A program made the translations under genes and the position numbers. This document shows, one piece after another, positions 40,192 through 48,742 of a DNA stretch of 64,000 nt (its first letter is position 1; each line of letters opens with the position of its first letter). The notes under the pieces were generated by a model. That model made no database searches and was not told where the DNA came from. It worked only from the letters and a program-made list of their open reading frames with translations. Source of the DNA: Nitrososphaerales archaeon (GTDB lineage Archaea > Thermoproteota > Nitrososphaeria > Nitrososphaerales > Gagatemarchaeaceae); the NCBI GenBank assembly GCA_032906765.1, contig JAJTZB010000002.1:1-64000 (forward strand), given 5' to 3'.

Positions 40192-41859
40192 TTGCAGCTA
40201 GAGCGCCCTTGGTTGAAGTCCTGGCCCAAGCAGTTCAACCCCGACACCGAAGTTGACAAGAAGCCGCTCTATTCTCTACTGATCGATTCAGCGTCGAAGT
40301 ACCCTTCTAAGGTCTGCCTCCACTATCAGGGGAGGGGACTAACCTACTCCCAGGTTGACGACAGGGCATCGAGGTTCGCTTCCGCCCTCATCTCCCTTGG
40401 CCTCCAGCGGGGCGACCGCGTGGCAATCTTCCTGCCCAACATTCCTCAGTTCGTCATCGCGTACTACGGCATCCTGAAGGCAGGCGGGATAATCGTGACA
40501 TGCAGCCCTCTCTACAAGGAGAGGGAGCTCGAGTACCAGTTGAAGGACTCTGCAGCCAAGATTGTGATAGCAGCTAGGGACGTCGTCAAGGGGAACGACC
40601 TCTACAAGAGCCTCGAGGGTTGCAGGGAGAGACTGGATCTCGAGCACGTCATCAGCACCAGTGTGACGGACTACCTCCCGTCTGCGAAGAGAGCGCTGGC
40701 AGGCCTCGCTGGCGTCAGGAACGTCGCGAGGGCGGGCACGCTGGATTTCGCGGCGCTATCGAGGAGGAGCGGCCCGATCGCAAAGCCCGCCGACGTCAAC
40801 CCTGAACGGGACGTCGCGCTGCTGCAGTACACGGGCGGGACGACGGGGATTGCGAAGGGGGCGATGCTCACCCACTACAACATGTACTCGAACGCAATAT
40901 ACACTGGAATGGCGCTGCCTATCACCGATTCGGACGTCGCACTCGCCGTGTTGCCTCTCTACCACATTTACGGGATGACAGCCACGATGAACGCGCCGTT
41001 GAGCGCCGGCGCAGAGATAGTCCTCCTCCCACAGTTCCATGTCGAAGAAGTCATGAAGACGATACAGAGGAAGAGGGTGACGAGCTTCTGCGCCGTGCCA
41101 GCAATGTACATAGCGCTAATCAACAACCCGAAGGTCAAGGACTTCAACCTCAGGTCGGTCAGGGCCTGCATATCTGGCGGCGCAGCTCTGCCTGTCGCGG
41201 TCAGGAAGAGATTCATCGAGCTGACCGGCGGGAACCTCGTCGAGGGATACGGCCTCTCGGAGGCGAGCCCGGTGACGCACTGCAACCCAGTCCACGACGG
41301 AGTGGTGAAGGACGGCTCCATAGGCCTCCCCTTCCCCGAGACAGACGCTATCATCGTCGACCTCGACGACCCTGACAAGGCCCTCAAGGTAGGTGAGGTC
41401 GGCGAAGTGGCTGTGAGGGGTCCGCAGGTGATGAAAGGCTACTGGAACAGACCCGACGAGACTGTCATGGTCCTCAGGAAAGGTTGGCTTCTCACCGGAG
41501 ACATCGGGAAGATGGACGAAGAAGGCTACTTCTTCATCGTGGACAGGAAGAAGGACATGGTGAACGTCGGCGGCCTCAAGGTCTACCCCAGGGAGGTCGA
41601 GGAGGTCCTCTTCGAGCATCCGGCTGTCAAGGAGGCCGCCGTGGTGGGGATGCCCGACTCGTTCAGCGGAGAGGTTGTGCGGGCGTTCGTCGTGCTCAAG
41701 GACCCTGCAGCGAAGGTGAGCGAGAAGGACATCATCGACTTCTGTGCCCCGAAACTCTCGCGGTACAAGGTTCCGAAGAAGGTCGAGTTCGTCCCGGATT
41801 TGCCGAAGACCTTGATTGGGAAGGTTCTTCGCAGGAAGCTGAGAGAGCCTACCTCCTGA
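40192..41859 (+). CDS. Long- or medium-chain acyl-CoA synthetase
   Basis: A 555-residue AMP-forming ligase. The ATP loop is YTGGTTGIAKGAMLTHYN, followed by LVEGYGLSEASPVTHCNP and the hinge and C-terminal motifs GDIGKMDEEGYFFIVDRKKD with the catalytic Lys in TLIGKVLRRKL. It activates a carboxylic acid to its acyl-AMP and then acyl-CoA. The sequence groups with fatty-acyl-CoA ligases rather than acetyl-CoA synthetases, but chain length is uncertain. The start is TTG at 40192, and CCTTAAGGG lies 30-38 bases upstream. It converges, with an 11-base overlap, on a thiolase gene. Confidence 0.88.
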   Translation: MQLERPWLKSWPKQFNPDTEVDKKPLYSLLIDSASKYPSKVCLHYQGRGLTYSQVDDRASRFASALISLGLQRGDRVAIFLPNIPQFVIAYYGILKAGGIIVTCSPLYKERELEYQLKDSAAKIVIAARDVVKGNDLYKSLEGCRERLDLEHVISTSVTDYLPSAKRALAGLAGVRNVARAGTLDFAALSRRSGPIAKPADVNPERDVALLQYTGGTTGIAKGAMLTHYNMYSNAIYTGMALPITDSDVALAVLPLYHIYGMTATMNAPLSAGAEIVLLPQFHVEEVMKTIQRKRVTSFCAVPAMYIALINNPKVKDFNLRSVRACISGGAALPVAVRKRFIELTGGNLVEGYGLSEASPVTHCNPVHDGVVKDGSIGLPFPETDAIIVDLDDPDKALKVGEVGEVAVRGPQVMKGYWNRPDETVMVLRKGWLLTGDIGKMDEEGYFFIVDRKKDMVNVGGLKVYPREVEEVLFEHPAVKEAAVVGMPDSFSGEVVRAFVVLKDPAAKVSEKDIIDFCAPKLSRYKVPKKVEFVPDLPKTLIGKVLRRKLREPTS

Positions 41860-43027
41860 CGAGCATCGCCACTGCGTTGCCTCCGCCGAGGCAGAGCGTC
41901 GCAAGACCTGTCTTCTTCCCCCTCCTCTTCAGCTCGTAGACCATTGTTGTGAGCACCCTCGCTCCGCTGCAGCCGATTGGATGGCCAAGGGCGACCGCGC
42001 CCCCGTTCACGTTGAACCTGTCCTCGTCTACGCCCAGAGCCCTCCTCACTGCGATGGAAGCGGTCGAGTACGCCTCGTTGTGTTCGAAAACGTCTACGTC
42101 TTCAATCGATATCCTGTGCTTCTTCAGGAGCGCTTTTGTCGTCGGAATCGGCGCCTCCATCACTCTCGCTGGTTCGAAGCCGCCGGTGCCATACGCCTCT
42201 ATCGTGGCGAGCGGCTTCGCTCCGAGCCTGTCGGCCGCTTCCTCTGATGCAACGACCAGCGCGGACGCCCCGTCGCTGAGCTGCGAGGAGTTGCCCGCAG
42301 TCAGTATGCCGCCTTCCTTGAAGACGGGCTTCAGCTTCGAGAGCTTCTCCATCGTCGTGTCTGCCCTGATGCACTCGTCCGCTGCGAATCTCACTACTTC
42401 TCCGCCCTCCCGTTCGATTTCGATCGTCACGATCTCGGCGTCGAACCTTCCGGCCTTCGCTGCAGCGGCCGCCCGCGCGTGGCTCTGGTAAGCGAACTCG
42501 TCCGCCTCCCTCCTCGAAATCCTGTACTTCTTGGCTATCAGCTCGCCGGTGACCCCCATGTGATAGTCGTTGTACGCGTCCCAGAGCCCGTCATGTATCA
42601 TCGCGTCTTGGAGCCTCGCGTCTCCGTACTTGAGCCCCCATCTGAGGTTCTTCACCAGGTAGGGTGCGTTGCTCATGTTCTCCATCCCTCCCGCGACCAC
42701 AATCTGTTGGTCCCCCGCCCTTATCGACTGCGCCGCGAGCATGACAGCTTTGAGGCCCGAGCCGCACACCTTGTTCACTGTGAAAGCTCCGACTGCTGGC
42801 GGGACTCCCGCGAAGATCGCTGCCTGGCGGGCCGGGTTCTGGCCCAATCCGGCCGAGATGACGTTCCCCATTATCACCTCGTCCACCTGCCTTGGCGCCA
42901 CGCGTGCCCTCTTCAGTGCCTCCTTGATCACGACCTCGCCGAGTCTGGGTGCGCTTACACCCACCAGGCTCTTCCCGAACTTGCCTATGGCAGTCCTGCA
43001 GGCCGAAAGGATAACTGGACGGGGCAA
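41849..43027 (-). CDS. Acetyl-CoA acetyltransferase/3-ketoacyl-CoA thiolase
   Basis: A 392-residue classical thiolase. The nucleophile Cys88 is in NKVCGSGLKAVMLAAQSI, NGGAVALGHPIGCSGAR supplies the His, and LATLCLGGGNAVAML the second Cys. GGMENMSNAPY is also typical. It either cleaves 3-ketoacyl-CoA in beta-oxidation or condenses two acetyl-CoA. It differs from the archaeal-type thiolase-like pair at 49.7-52 kb, which belongs to another branch of the superfamily. The NEAY motif replaces the usual NEAF. Confidence 0.93.
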   Translation of the reverse strand: MPRPVILSACRTAIGKFGKSLVGVSAPRLGEVVIKEALKRARVAPRQVDEVIMGNVISAGLGQNPARQAAIFAGVPPAVGAFTVNKVCGSGLKAVMLAAQSIRAGDQQIVVAGGMENMSNAPYLVKNLRWGLKYGDARLQDAMIHDGLWDAYNDYHMGVTGELIAKKYRISRREADEFAYQSHARAAAAAKAGRFDAEIVTIEIEREGGEVVRFAADECIRADTTMEKLSKLKPVFKEGGILTAGNSSQLSDGASALVVASEEAADRLGAKPLATIEAYGTGGFEPARVMEAPIPTTKALLKKHRISIEDVDVFEHNEAYSTASIAVRRALGVDEDRFNVNGGAVALGHPIGCSGARVLTTMVYELKRRGKKTGLATLCLGGGNAVAMLVRR

Positions 43028-43087
43028 CAGCGTCTGCTAAAGGCACCTCGATAATAAACGACACGTCACGCAGGAAAACTCTACGCC

Positions 43088-43095
43088 TAAATATG
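43088..43095 (+). promoter_or_regulatory. TATA box of the branched-chain aminotransferase gene
   Basis: TAAATATG lies 29-36 bases before the ATG at 43124. A palindrome lies between it and the start codon. Confidence 0.55.
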
Positions 43096-43098
43096 ATG

Positions 43099-43117
43099 TG
43101 ATTCGGGCCTCGAATCA
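43099..43117. promoter_or_regulatory. Inverted repeat at the transcription start, possible operator
   Basis: TGATTCG (43099-43105) and CGAATCA (43111-43117) form a perfect 7-base inverted repeat with a 5-base spacer. It sits just downstream of the TATA box, over the expected transcription start. Lrp/AsnC-type or other dimeric regulators bind such sites and block transcription; the regulator is not known. Confidence 0.4.
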
Positions 43118-43123
43118 GGCGCC

Positions 43124-44041
43124 ATGAAAGCCCTAAGCAAGATTTGGATGGACGGCAGGTTCGTCGACTGGGACGACGCGAAGATTCACGTTCTGACCCA
43201 CGGGCTGCACTACGGCTACGCAGTCTTCGAGGGGATAAGATGCTTCTCGACTTCCAAGGGGCCAGCCCTGTTCAGATTGGACGAGCACCTCGATCGTTTC
43301 ATGAACAGCGCCAAGATCTACAGGATGCAGGTTGGTTTCACGAAGAAGGAACTTTTCGACGCCTGCGTTGAGCTCGTCAGGCAGAACGGAGTGAAAGAGG
43401 TCTACCTCCGCCCGATTGCCTACAGCTCCTACGGGGAGATGGGTCTCAGCCCGCTGAAGAGCAAGATTTCAGTTGCGATAGCCTCGTGGGAGTGGGGACT
43501 CTACCTCGGAGAGGACGCGGCTGAGAAGGGCGTGCGGGCGACGGTTTCCAGCTGGGTGAGGATAGATTCGCGTTCCCTTCCGCCCCAGGCGAAGTGTGCT
43601 GCGAACTACGCAAACTCAGCCCTCGCCAAGATGGAAGCAGTCTCAGCCGGATTCGACGAGGCCATAATCTTGAACGGCATAGGGATGGTCGCCGAAGGGC
43701 CCGGGGAGAACATCTTCAGGGTGAAGGACGGGATACTGAGCACCCCGCCAGCCAGTTCAGGAATCCTCAGAGGGATAACCAGGGACACCGTGATTCAGTT
43801 CGCAAAGGAGTTGGGCGTCACCTTCTACAGGAACGACTTCACGAGGGAAGAGTTGTACACGTCCGACGAGCTGTTCTTCACCGGCACTGCGGCAGGCCTG
43901 GCGATGATAAGGGAGGTTGACGGCCGAGTCATAGGCAACGGCAAGCAGCCAATCTTGCCCAAGCTCCAGAAGATGTACAACGACGCGACGCACGGCACGG
44001 ACAGGAGCCACGAGAAGTGGCTGACCTACGTCAAGCTCTAG
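43124..44041 (+). CDS. ilvE: Branched-chain amino acid aminotransferase
   Basis: A 305-residue fold-type IV PLP enzyme. The N-terminus IWMDGRFVDWDDAKIHVLTH and LHYGYAVFEGIRCF are diagnostic. The Schiff-base Lys lies in PPQAKCAANYANSALAKMEA, and ELFFTGTAAGLAMIREVDGR is the C-terminal signature. It interconverts Leu, Ile and Val with their 2-oxo acids using glutamate/2-oxoglutarate. In this neighbourhood of acyl-CoA genes it could feed branched-chain catabolism or act in synthesis. The ATG has a TATA box and a palindromic element upstream. Confidence 0.93.
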   Translation: MKALSKIWMDGRFVDWDDAKIHVLTHGLHYGYAVFEGIRCFSTSKGPALFRLDEHLDRFMNSAKIYRMQVGFTKKELFDACVELVRQNGVKEVYLRPIAYSSYGEMGLSPLKSKISVAIASWEWGLYLGEDAAEKGVRATVSSWVRIDSRSLPPQAKCAANYANSALAKMEAVSAGFDEAIILNGIGMVAEGPGENIFRVKDGILSTPPASSGILRGITRDTVIQFAKELGVTFYRNDFTREELYTSDELFFTGTAAGLAMIREVDGRVIGNGKQPILPKLQKMYNDATHGTDRSHEKWLTYVKL

Positions 44042-44493
44042 ACTGCCACGAACCACTCGATGTCTGTCAGCGAGCCGGTCCTCTTGGGCTCGGGCGCGAA
44101 CTGGGCGAGGACCTTCGACCCCACCTTCAGGCCTTTGCCATTGACTCTGTGGACCAGTCCCCCGATGACTCCTTTGAAAGTCACAAACGCGAACATGCTC
44201 GGCTCCTTCGTCCGTCTCCCGTCGAAGTCGACCCAGCTTTCGGTGAGGGCACCAATCCTACCCTCCGACCCGACATCCTCGAACTTCGATATTGGAGAGA
44301 AGCAGTCGACGCAGTACATCTTGGGAGGAAGATAGCTCTTGCCGCACTTCTCGCAGGTCGCAGCCAGTATCTTCCCATGCTGTAACCCCCGGAGGAACTT
44401 CTCGCCTGCCACGCCAGCGGTGTATTCGTATCGGAGCGGTATCTTGTCTGTCCAGGACCTCATCTGGTCGACGCCGGTTATTCTTTCATCCAT
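44038..44493 (-). CDS. DUF35 zinc-ribbon/OB-fold acyl-CoA-associated protein
   Basis: A 151-residue protein with an N-terminal helix, a rubredoxin-like zinc ribbon (CEKCGKSYLPPKMYCVDC) and an OB-fold. This is the DUF35 architecture. In archaea such proteins bridge acetoacetyl-CoA thiolase and HMG-CoA synthase, and others accompany SCP2-type thiolases in lipid or steroid breakdown. A second family member is encoded at 46088-46597. It converges on ilvE with a four-base overlap. The partner is probably one of the thiolase-like proteins in this window, but that is inference. Confidence 0.85.
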   Translation of the reverse strand: MDERITGVDQMRSWTDKIPLRYEYTAGVAGEKFLRGLQHGKILAATCEKCGKSYLPPKMYCVDCFSPISKFEDVGSEGRIGALTESWVDFDGRRTKEPSMFAFVTFKGVIGGLVHRVNGKGLKVGSKVLAQFAPEPKRTGSLTDIEWFVAV

Positions 44494-44572
44494 GCGCGAG
44501 CTCCTCTGACCACCGACGATTCCGATCTGGTGGTTAAAGCCTTGCGGGTGCGCAGGTCTCCTGCGCCTACGA

Positions 44573-44722
44573 CTATCTCCGTCTGCCTCTTCGAAGCCGG
44601 CTCTGATTGTCTAGCTGCTCACAGACAGGACAGTATTTCCTGCCCGACCTCTCGTCGACTATGAGTCGTACCTGGTGGGTGGGGCAGACCTCTTTCTGAG
44701 CTTGGGCAGTGGCCTCGCTCAT
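44573..44722 (-). CDS. 49-residue zinc-site protein coupled to a DEAD-box helicase gene
   Basis: A short frame starting at ATG 44722 and ending at TAG 44573. The ATG overlaps the helicase stop in an ATGA tetranucleotide, so translation is coupled. The protein has a CPTH pair (Cys13, His16) and a CPVC pair (Cys31, Cys34) spaced like a treble-clef or ribbon zinc site, and a very basic end (SRLRRGRRR). These features suit an RNA-binding zinc peptide that assists the helicase. I know of no name for it. Confidence 0.6.
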   Translation of the reverse strand: MSEATAQAQKEVCPTHQVRLIVDERSGRKYCPVCEQLDNQSRLRRGRRR

Positions 44723-45942
44723 CTGTACCTTCTCCATTTGTGGCGGTTCGGTCGCCTCGACCCACCAGATTTGAACCGCCTTCGTCTCCAGTCGCCGTCT
44801 CTGGCACCAAGGGCTTGGAACGAGTGCAGCTTGTCCTCAGGCCGCATCGGTGTTATCGGGGCCTTCGTCATCTGCAAGATCCTGGCGAAGTCTCCCATCT
44901 CCTCCTGGGACACGAGCGAGAACGCCTTCCCGGCCCTTCCGGCCCTCGCGGTCCTGCCGACCCTGTGGAAGTACAGGAGCGGGTCCATCGGTATCTCGAA
45001 GTTCACAACGCAGGCGACCTGGGGGATGTCGATGCCTCTGCTCGCCACGTCCGTGGCTACCAGAATGTCCGCGTGGCCGTTCCTGAAGATGTTCATGTGA
45101 TGGTCCCTCTGGTGCTGGCTGAGGTTGCCGTGGAGCGGGACCGTGTCGAAACCCTTCTTCTGGAGCTCTATCGCCAGTCTGTGCGCGCCGTACTTTGTCC
45201 TACAGAAGATGATTGCGCTCGCAGGGTGCTCCTTCTGCAGCAGGTCGGCCAGGAACCCAAATTTCTCCTGCTGCCCCACCACGGCGAAGTACTGGTCCAG
45301 TGTTTCGACCGAAGGCTCGTCCGAGTCGATCAGTATCTTCTCGGGTTCGTTCATGTACTTCTTGGCGAGTTCTGTGATCCTGTACGGCATCGTCGCCGAG
45401 AAGAGACACATCTGCTTCTTTTCCGGAGTGCAGCCGAGGATGAACTCTACGTCTTCGATGAACCCCATGTCCAGCATTGTGTCCGCTTCATCGAGGACGA
45501 CGAACTTGGCGGAGCGAAGGTCGAGCCATCCGCGCCTGATGTGGTCGATAACCCTGCCAGGCGTCCCAACGACAACGTGGACTCCGTGCCGTAGCGCCTC
45601 GCGCTGGACGTTGATCGACTGGCCTCCGTATATCGTCACCATCTTGATGCCTGTATACGCCCCGAGCTTCTTCATCTCCTCGGTTATCTGGACTGCGAGT
45701 TCGCGCGTAGGTGCAAGCACGAGCGCCTGTACGTGCCGGGCATTCGCGTCGATCGACTGCAACATCGGGAGGGAGAACGCGGCCGTCTTGCCCGAGCCAG
45801 TCTTGGCCTGTCCTATTACATCTCGACCCTTCAGGAGAGGTCCTATCGCCCTCTCTTGTATCGGGAAGGGCTTGTCGAAACCCATCTTCACGACCCCCCT
45901 CAGTATGGAGGAGTCCAGTTCCATTTCCTCGAATCTACTCAA
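44719..45942 (-). CDS. DEAD-box RNA helicase
   Basis: A 407-residue ATP-dependent RNA helicase with the motifs in order: Q motif (FPIQERAIGPLL), Walker A AKTGSGKT (46-53), APTREL, TPGRV, DEAD (151-154), SAT (CLFSATMP), then HRVGRTARAGRAGKA in the second RecA domain. A basic C-terminal tail (GDWRRRRFKSGGSRRPNRHK) should contact RNA. Roles in ribosome assembly, RNA decay or cold adaptation are typical. The start is TTG at 45942. Its stop overlaps the start of a small zinc-site protein. Confidence 0.95.
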   Translation of the reverse strand: MSRFEEMELDSSILRGVVKMGFDKPFPIQERAIGPLLKGRDVIGQAKTGSGKTAAFSLPMLQSIDANARHVQALVLAPTRELAVQITEEMKKLGAYTGIKMVTIYGGQSINVQREALRHGVHVVVGTPGRVIDHIRRGWLDLRSAKFVVLDEADTMLDMGFIEDVEFILGCTPEKKQMCLFSATMPYRITELAKKYMNEPEKILIDSDEPSVETLDQYFAVVGQQEKFGFLADLLQKEHPASAIIFCRTKYGAHRLAIELQKKGFDTVPLHGNLSQHQRDHHMNIFRNGHADILVATDVASRGIDIPQVACVVNFEIPMDPLLYFHRVGRTARAGRAGKAFSLVSQEEMGDFARILQMTKAPITPMRPEDKLHSFQALGARDGDWRRRRFKSGGSRRPNRHKWRRYR

Positions 45943-46087
45943 TCTTGTTTTGCTTCCAGAGCAATATCCTTGTCAGAGAGTCAGAAACCGAACTCGGTCC
46001 GAATCGTCAAACACAGACTTGCTTGTAATGAAACAGCCTCTCGACCTTGTATTTAATCATGGTGCTTCAGCAGGCCCCAGTCGTCTT

Positions 46088-46597
46088 TCACTTCAGGGGC
46101 TCGAAGTAGAGTATGTCAGTGATTGCCCCAGTCCTCTCTGCTTCAGTTTTCCAAACGGCCCTCACCCTCATCCCCACCCTGATGTCTTCCTGCTTCACTC
46201 CACCGAGCAGGTGGAGTATGCCCATATTCGGCGAGGCGCCGTCGATGTCGACCACAGAGACGAAGATGGGCTCTTCCCTCCGGCTCGCATCGACGTTGAC
46301 GTAGCTTATCGAGAATGTGTTCACGGTCCCCGTGTCTTCTAGCTTCACCCATTCGTCCGTCGGCCTGAAACACTCCTCGCAGTACATCCTCGGCGGGATC
46401 ATGGTCCTTCCGCATTTGTTGCACTTCCTGCCCCAGAGCTCGCCCTCCTTCAGACCCCGCAGAAACCTACTGATGGCCACCCCCGACGTCCATGAATACT
46501 TCAGGACTGCCTCGTAACTGGTCGTGAGGTACTTGCGAGCCGCGAGCTCAGCTGGTTCCACCTCTGTGCCTGGGTAATCAGAGATCTTGGAACTCAA
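46088..46597 (-). CDS. Second DUF35 zinc-ribbon/OB-fold protein
   Basis: A 169-residue member of the same family as the protein at 44038-44493, with a zinc ribbon (CNKCGRTMIPPRMYCEEC) and OB-fold (DTGTVNTFSISYVNVDA). The N-terminal 40 residues include a helix (SYEAVLKYSWTSG) typical of partners of thiolases. It starts with TTG 46597, 31 bases after the stop of the acetoacetyl-CoA synthetase-type gene on the same strand, so the two probably form an operon handling acyl-CoA. Confidence 0.85.
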   Translation of the reverse strand: MSSKISDYPGTEVEPAELAARKYLTTSYEAVLKYSWTSGVAISRFLRGLKEGELWGRKCNKCGRTMIPPRMYCEECFRPTDEWVKLEDTGTVNTFSISYVNVDASRREEPIFVSVVDIDGASPNMGILHLLGGVKQEDIRVGMRVRAVWKTEAERTGAITDILYFEPLK

Positions 46598-46628
46598 GCT
46601 CGCTTCACTCCTTCATCGGCGGCGCATT

Positions 46629-48599
46629 TCAAAGTTTCTCGCCCTTCCTGATCCTAGCGCCGAGCTCTACGTAGAAGGAGATGGATTCCGGGTTGGCCAG
46701 GGAGTCTAGGTTCAGTGCCTTTGCTGCATCCTCCCCTTCCAATATCCTCTTGACAGGGACCTCCAGTTTCTTCCCGTTGAGCGTCTTTGGCACAGACGGC
46801 GCCTGGAGCACCCTGTCTGGGACGTGCCTGCGTGAGAGGTCCCTGCTGATCTTCTCCCTTATCGCACTCACAAGCGAATCGTCGAGCTTCCTCCCGCCAG
46901 CTGTCGCCACGAAGAGCAGCATCGTCGTCTCGCCCCCTGCTGCAGGAATGTCGACGGCTAGGCTCTCCGCCACCTCGGGCAGAGACTCAACTACCCTGTA
47001 GATCTCGCTCGTCCCGATTCTCACACCCAACCTCTTGATGGTGGCGTCCGACCTGCCGTAGATTACGCACGTCCCCCGCTCCGTGACCTTGATCCAGTCT
47101 CCGTGCCTCCAAATCCCCGGGTACTTTTCGAAGTAGCTCTCCCTGTACCTCCTCCCATCCTTGTCGCCCCAGAGGTAGAGGGGCATGCTCGGCATCGGCT
47201 GTGTGACCACCAGTTCGCCGACCTCTCCAATCACCGACCTCCCGCTTTCATCGAAGGACTCGACCTTGGCCCCCAGGCACCTGCACTGGATCTCTCCTGA
47301 ATGGACGGGGAGGACGGGACATCCGGCGACGAAAGGTGTGCAGACGTCGGTCCCGCCACTGATGGAGGCCAACCACACGTCGCCTTTCACGTTGCCGTAG
47401 ACCCATTCGAACGCCTCGGGTGTTAGGGTAGAGCCAGTCGACCCCATCCCCGTCAACCTCTTCAGGTCATGCGTCTTGCCCGGCTCCAGGGACGCCTTCA
47501 TGCACGCCGAGATGTACGCCGCGCTTACACCCATGAAGTTCACGTCCGCGTCCTCGACTAGATCCCAGAGAGCGTTCATGTCAGGATGGCTCGCGCTCCC
47601 ATCATACAGGACGGCGGTAGCGCCGTGGAGGAGGCTTCCCATGACGTAGTTCCACATCATCCAACCTGTCGTTGTGTACCAGAAGAAGCGGTCTCTGGGC
47701 TTCACGTCGTTGTGTAAGGAGAGCTGCTTCAGGTGCTCGAGCAGGATTCCAGCATGGCCGTGCACAATCGGCTTGGGCAGGCCTGTGGTTCCGGAGGAGT
47801 AGAGGATCCAAAGCGGATGAGACGACCCGACGGGCTCTGGACGGAGCTTCTCGCGCCCGGAGGTCGTGTCCTCCCAGTCCAGCTCGCCCCTCAGCCTCTC
47901 CCCCTGTCCCTTGCGGGCGACGATGACCTTCTTCACGGTCCGCAGAGACGAAAGTATCGACGTGAGCGTCTCTGACCTGTCTTGGTACTTTCCGCCGTAA
48001 TTATAGCCGTCGACTGCTATCAACGCCTTTGGCCCTATCTGACCGAACCTGTCCACGACGCTGGGCGCCCCGAATTCGGGTGAGCAGCTCGACCAGATTG
48101 ATCCAATGCTTGCGCTGGCGAGGAATCCGACAGCCGCCTCCACCCCGTTGGGCAGGTAGGCTGCCACCCTGTCGCCCTTCTTCACGCCTAGCTCTTTCAG
48201 CGTCGTTGCCAGAGCGCCGACCATCCTCTCAAACTCGCTCCAGCTGAACGACTTCATCTCCCCTGCCTCAGTCCTCGCTATCAGGGCGGGGCCGGTCCGA
48301 CTCTCCCTGAAGACGTGGCTTGTGTAGTTGACCTTCGCGCCAGGGAACCACTGGGCCCCGGGCATCTCCCTTAAGGAGAGTGTTTTCTTACGACCACTCG
48401 GTGACCTAACTCCGAAGTAGTCCCAAATGGAGCCCCAGAATCCTTCTATGTCGTCGACGGACCAGCGCCAGAGGTCGGCGTAGCTCCCGAACTTCCTGCC
48501 CCTCTCGGTCAGCCAATCTGCGTATGCCGTGATGTTGGCCTGCTCGACCCGCTTCTGGTCGGGCTCCCAGAGGAGCTTTCCTTCGCTCACGCGGCGCAC
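46629..48599 (-). CDS. Acetoacetyl-CoA synthetase-type acyl-CoA ligase
   Basis: A 656-residue AMP-forming enzyme. The N-terminal region (LLWEPDQKRVEQANITAYAD) and GAQWFPGAKVNYTSHVFRES are specific to the acetoacetyl-CoA synthetase branch. The ATP loop is ILYSSGTTGLPKPIVHGHAG, then SISGGTDVCTPFVAG and the catalytic Lys near the C-terminus in KTLNGKKLEVPVK. It would activate acetoacetate or a short 3-oxo acid to the CoA ester for cleavage by thiolase. Substrate choice within this branch is uncertain. Confidence 0.85.
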   Translation of the reverse strand: MRRVSEGKLLWEPDQKRVEQANITAYADWLTERGRKFGSYADLWRWSVDDIEGFWGSIWDYFGVRSPSGRKKTLSLREMPGAQWFPGAKVNYTSHVFRESRTGPALIARTEAGEMKSFSWSEFERMVGALATTLKELGVKKGDRVAAYLPNGVEAAVGFLASASIGSIWSSCSPEFGAPSVVDRFGQIGPKALIAVDGYNYGGKYQDRSETLTSILSSLRTVKKVIVARKGQGERLRGELDWEDTTSGREKLRPEPVGSSHPLWILYSSGTTGLPKPIVHGHAGILLEHLKQLSLHNDVKPRDRFFWYTTTGWMMWNYVMGSLLHGATAVLYDGSASHPDMNALWDLVEDADVNFMGVSAAYISACMKASLEPGKTHDLKRLTGMGSTGSTLTPEAFEWVYGNVKGDVWLASISGGTDVCTPFVAGCPVLPVHSGEIQCRCLGAKVESFDESGRSVIGEVGELVVTQPMPSMPLYLWGDKDGRRYRESYFEKYPGIWRHGDWIKVTERGTCVIYGRSDATIKRLGVRIGTSEIYRVVESLPEVAESLAVDIPAAGGETTMLLFVATAGGRKLDDSLVSAIREKISRDLSRRHVPDRVLQAPSVPKTLNGKKLEVPVKRILEGEDAAKALNLDSLANPESISFYVELGARIRKGEKL

Positions 48600-48716
48600 C
48601 CCTGCTCCCGAACTGAAATGTGTTGCATGAACAAGTAGAGGCGACCGTACTCGCGTGTGGCCGTCGTGGCGCAGAGCACCGGTTTCTCCTAGGGGTGCTG
48701 CGTTCAGCTAGGGGGT

Positions 48717-48724
48717 TATAAGGG
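48717..48724 (+). promoter_or_regulatory. TATA box of the third LAGLIDADG gene
   Basis: TTATAAGG lies 19-26 bases before the ATG at 48743, fitting a leaderless transcript. Confidence 0.5.
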
Positions 48725-48742
48725 CCGAAGTCGTCAGCTTCC

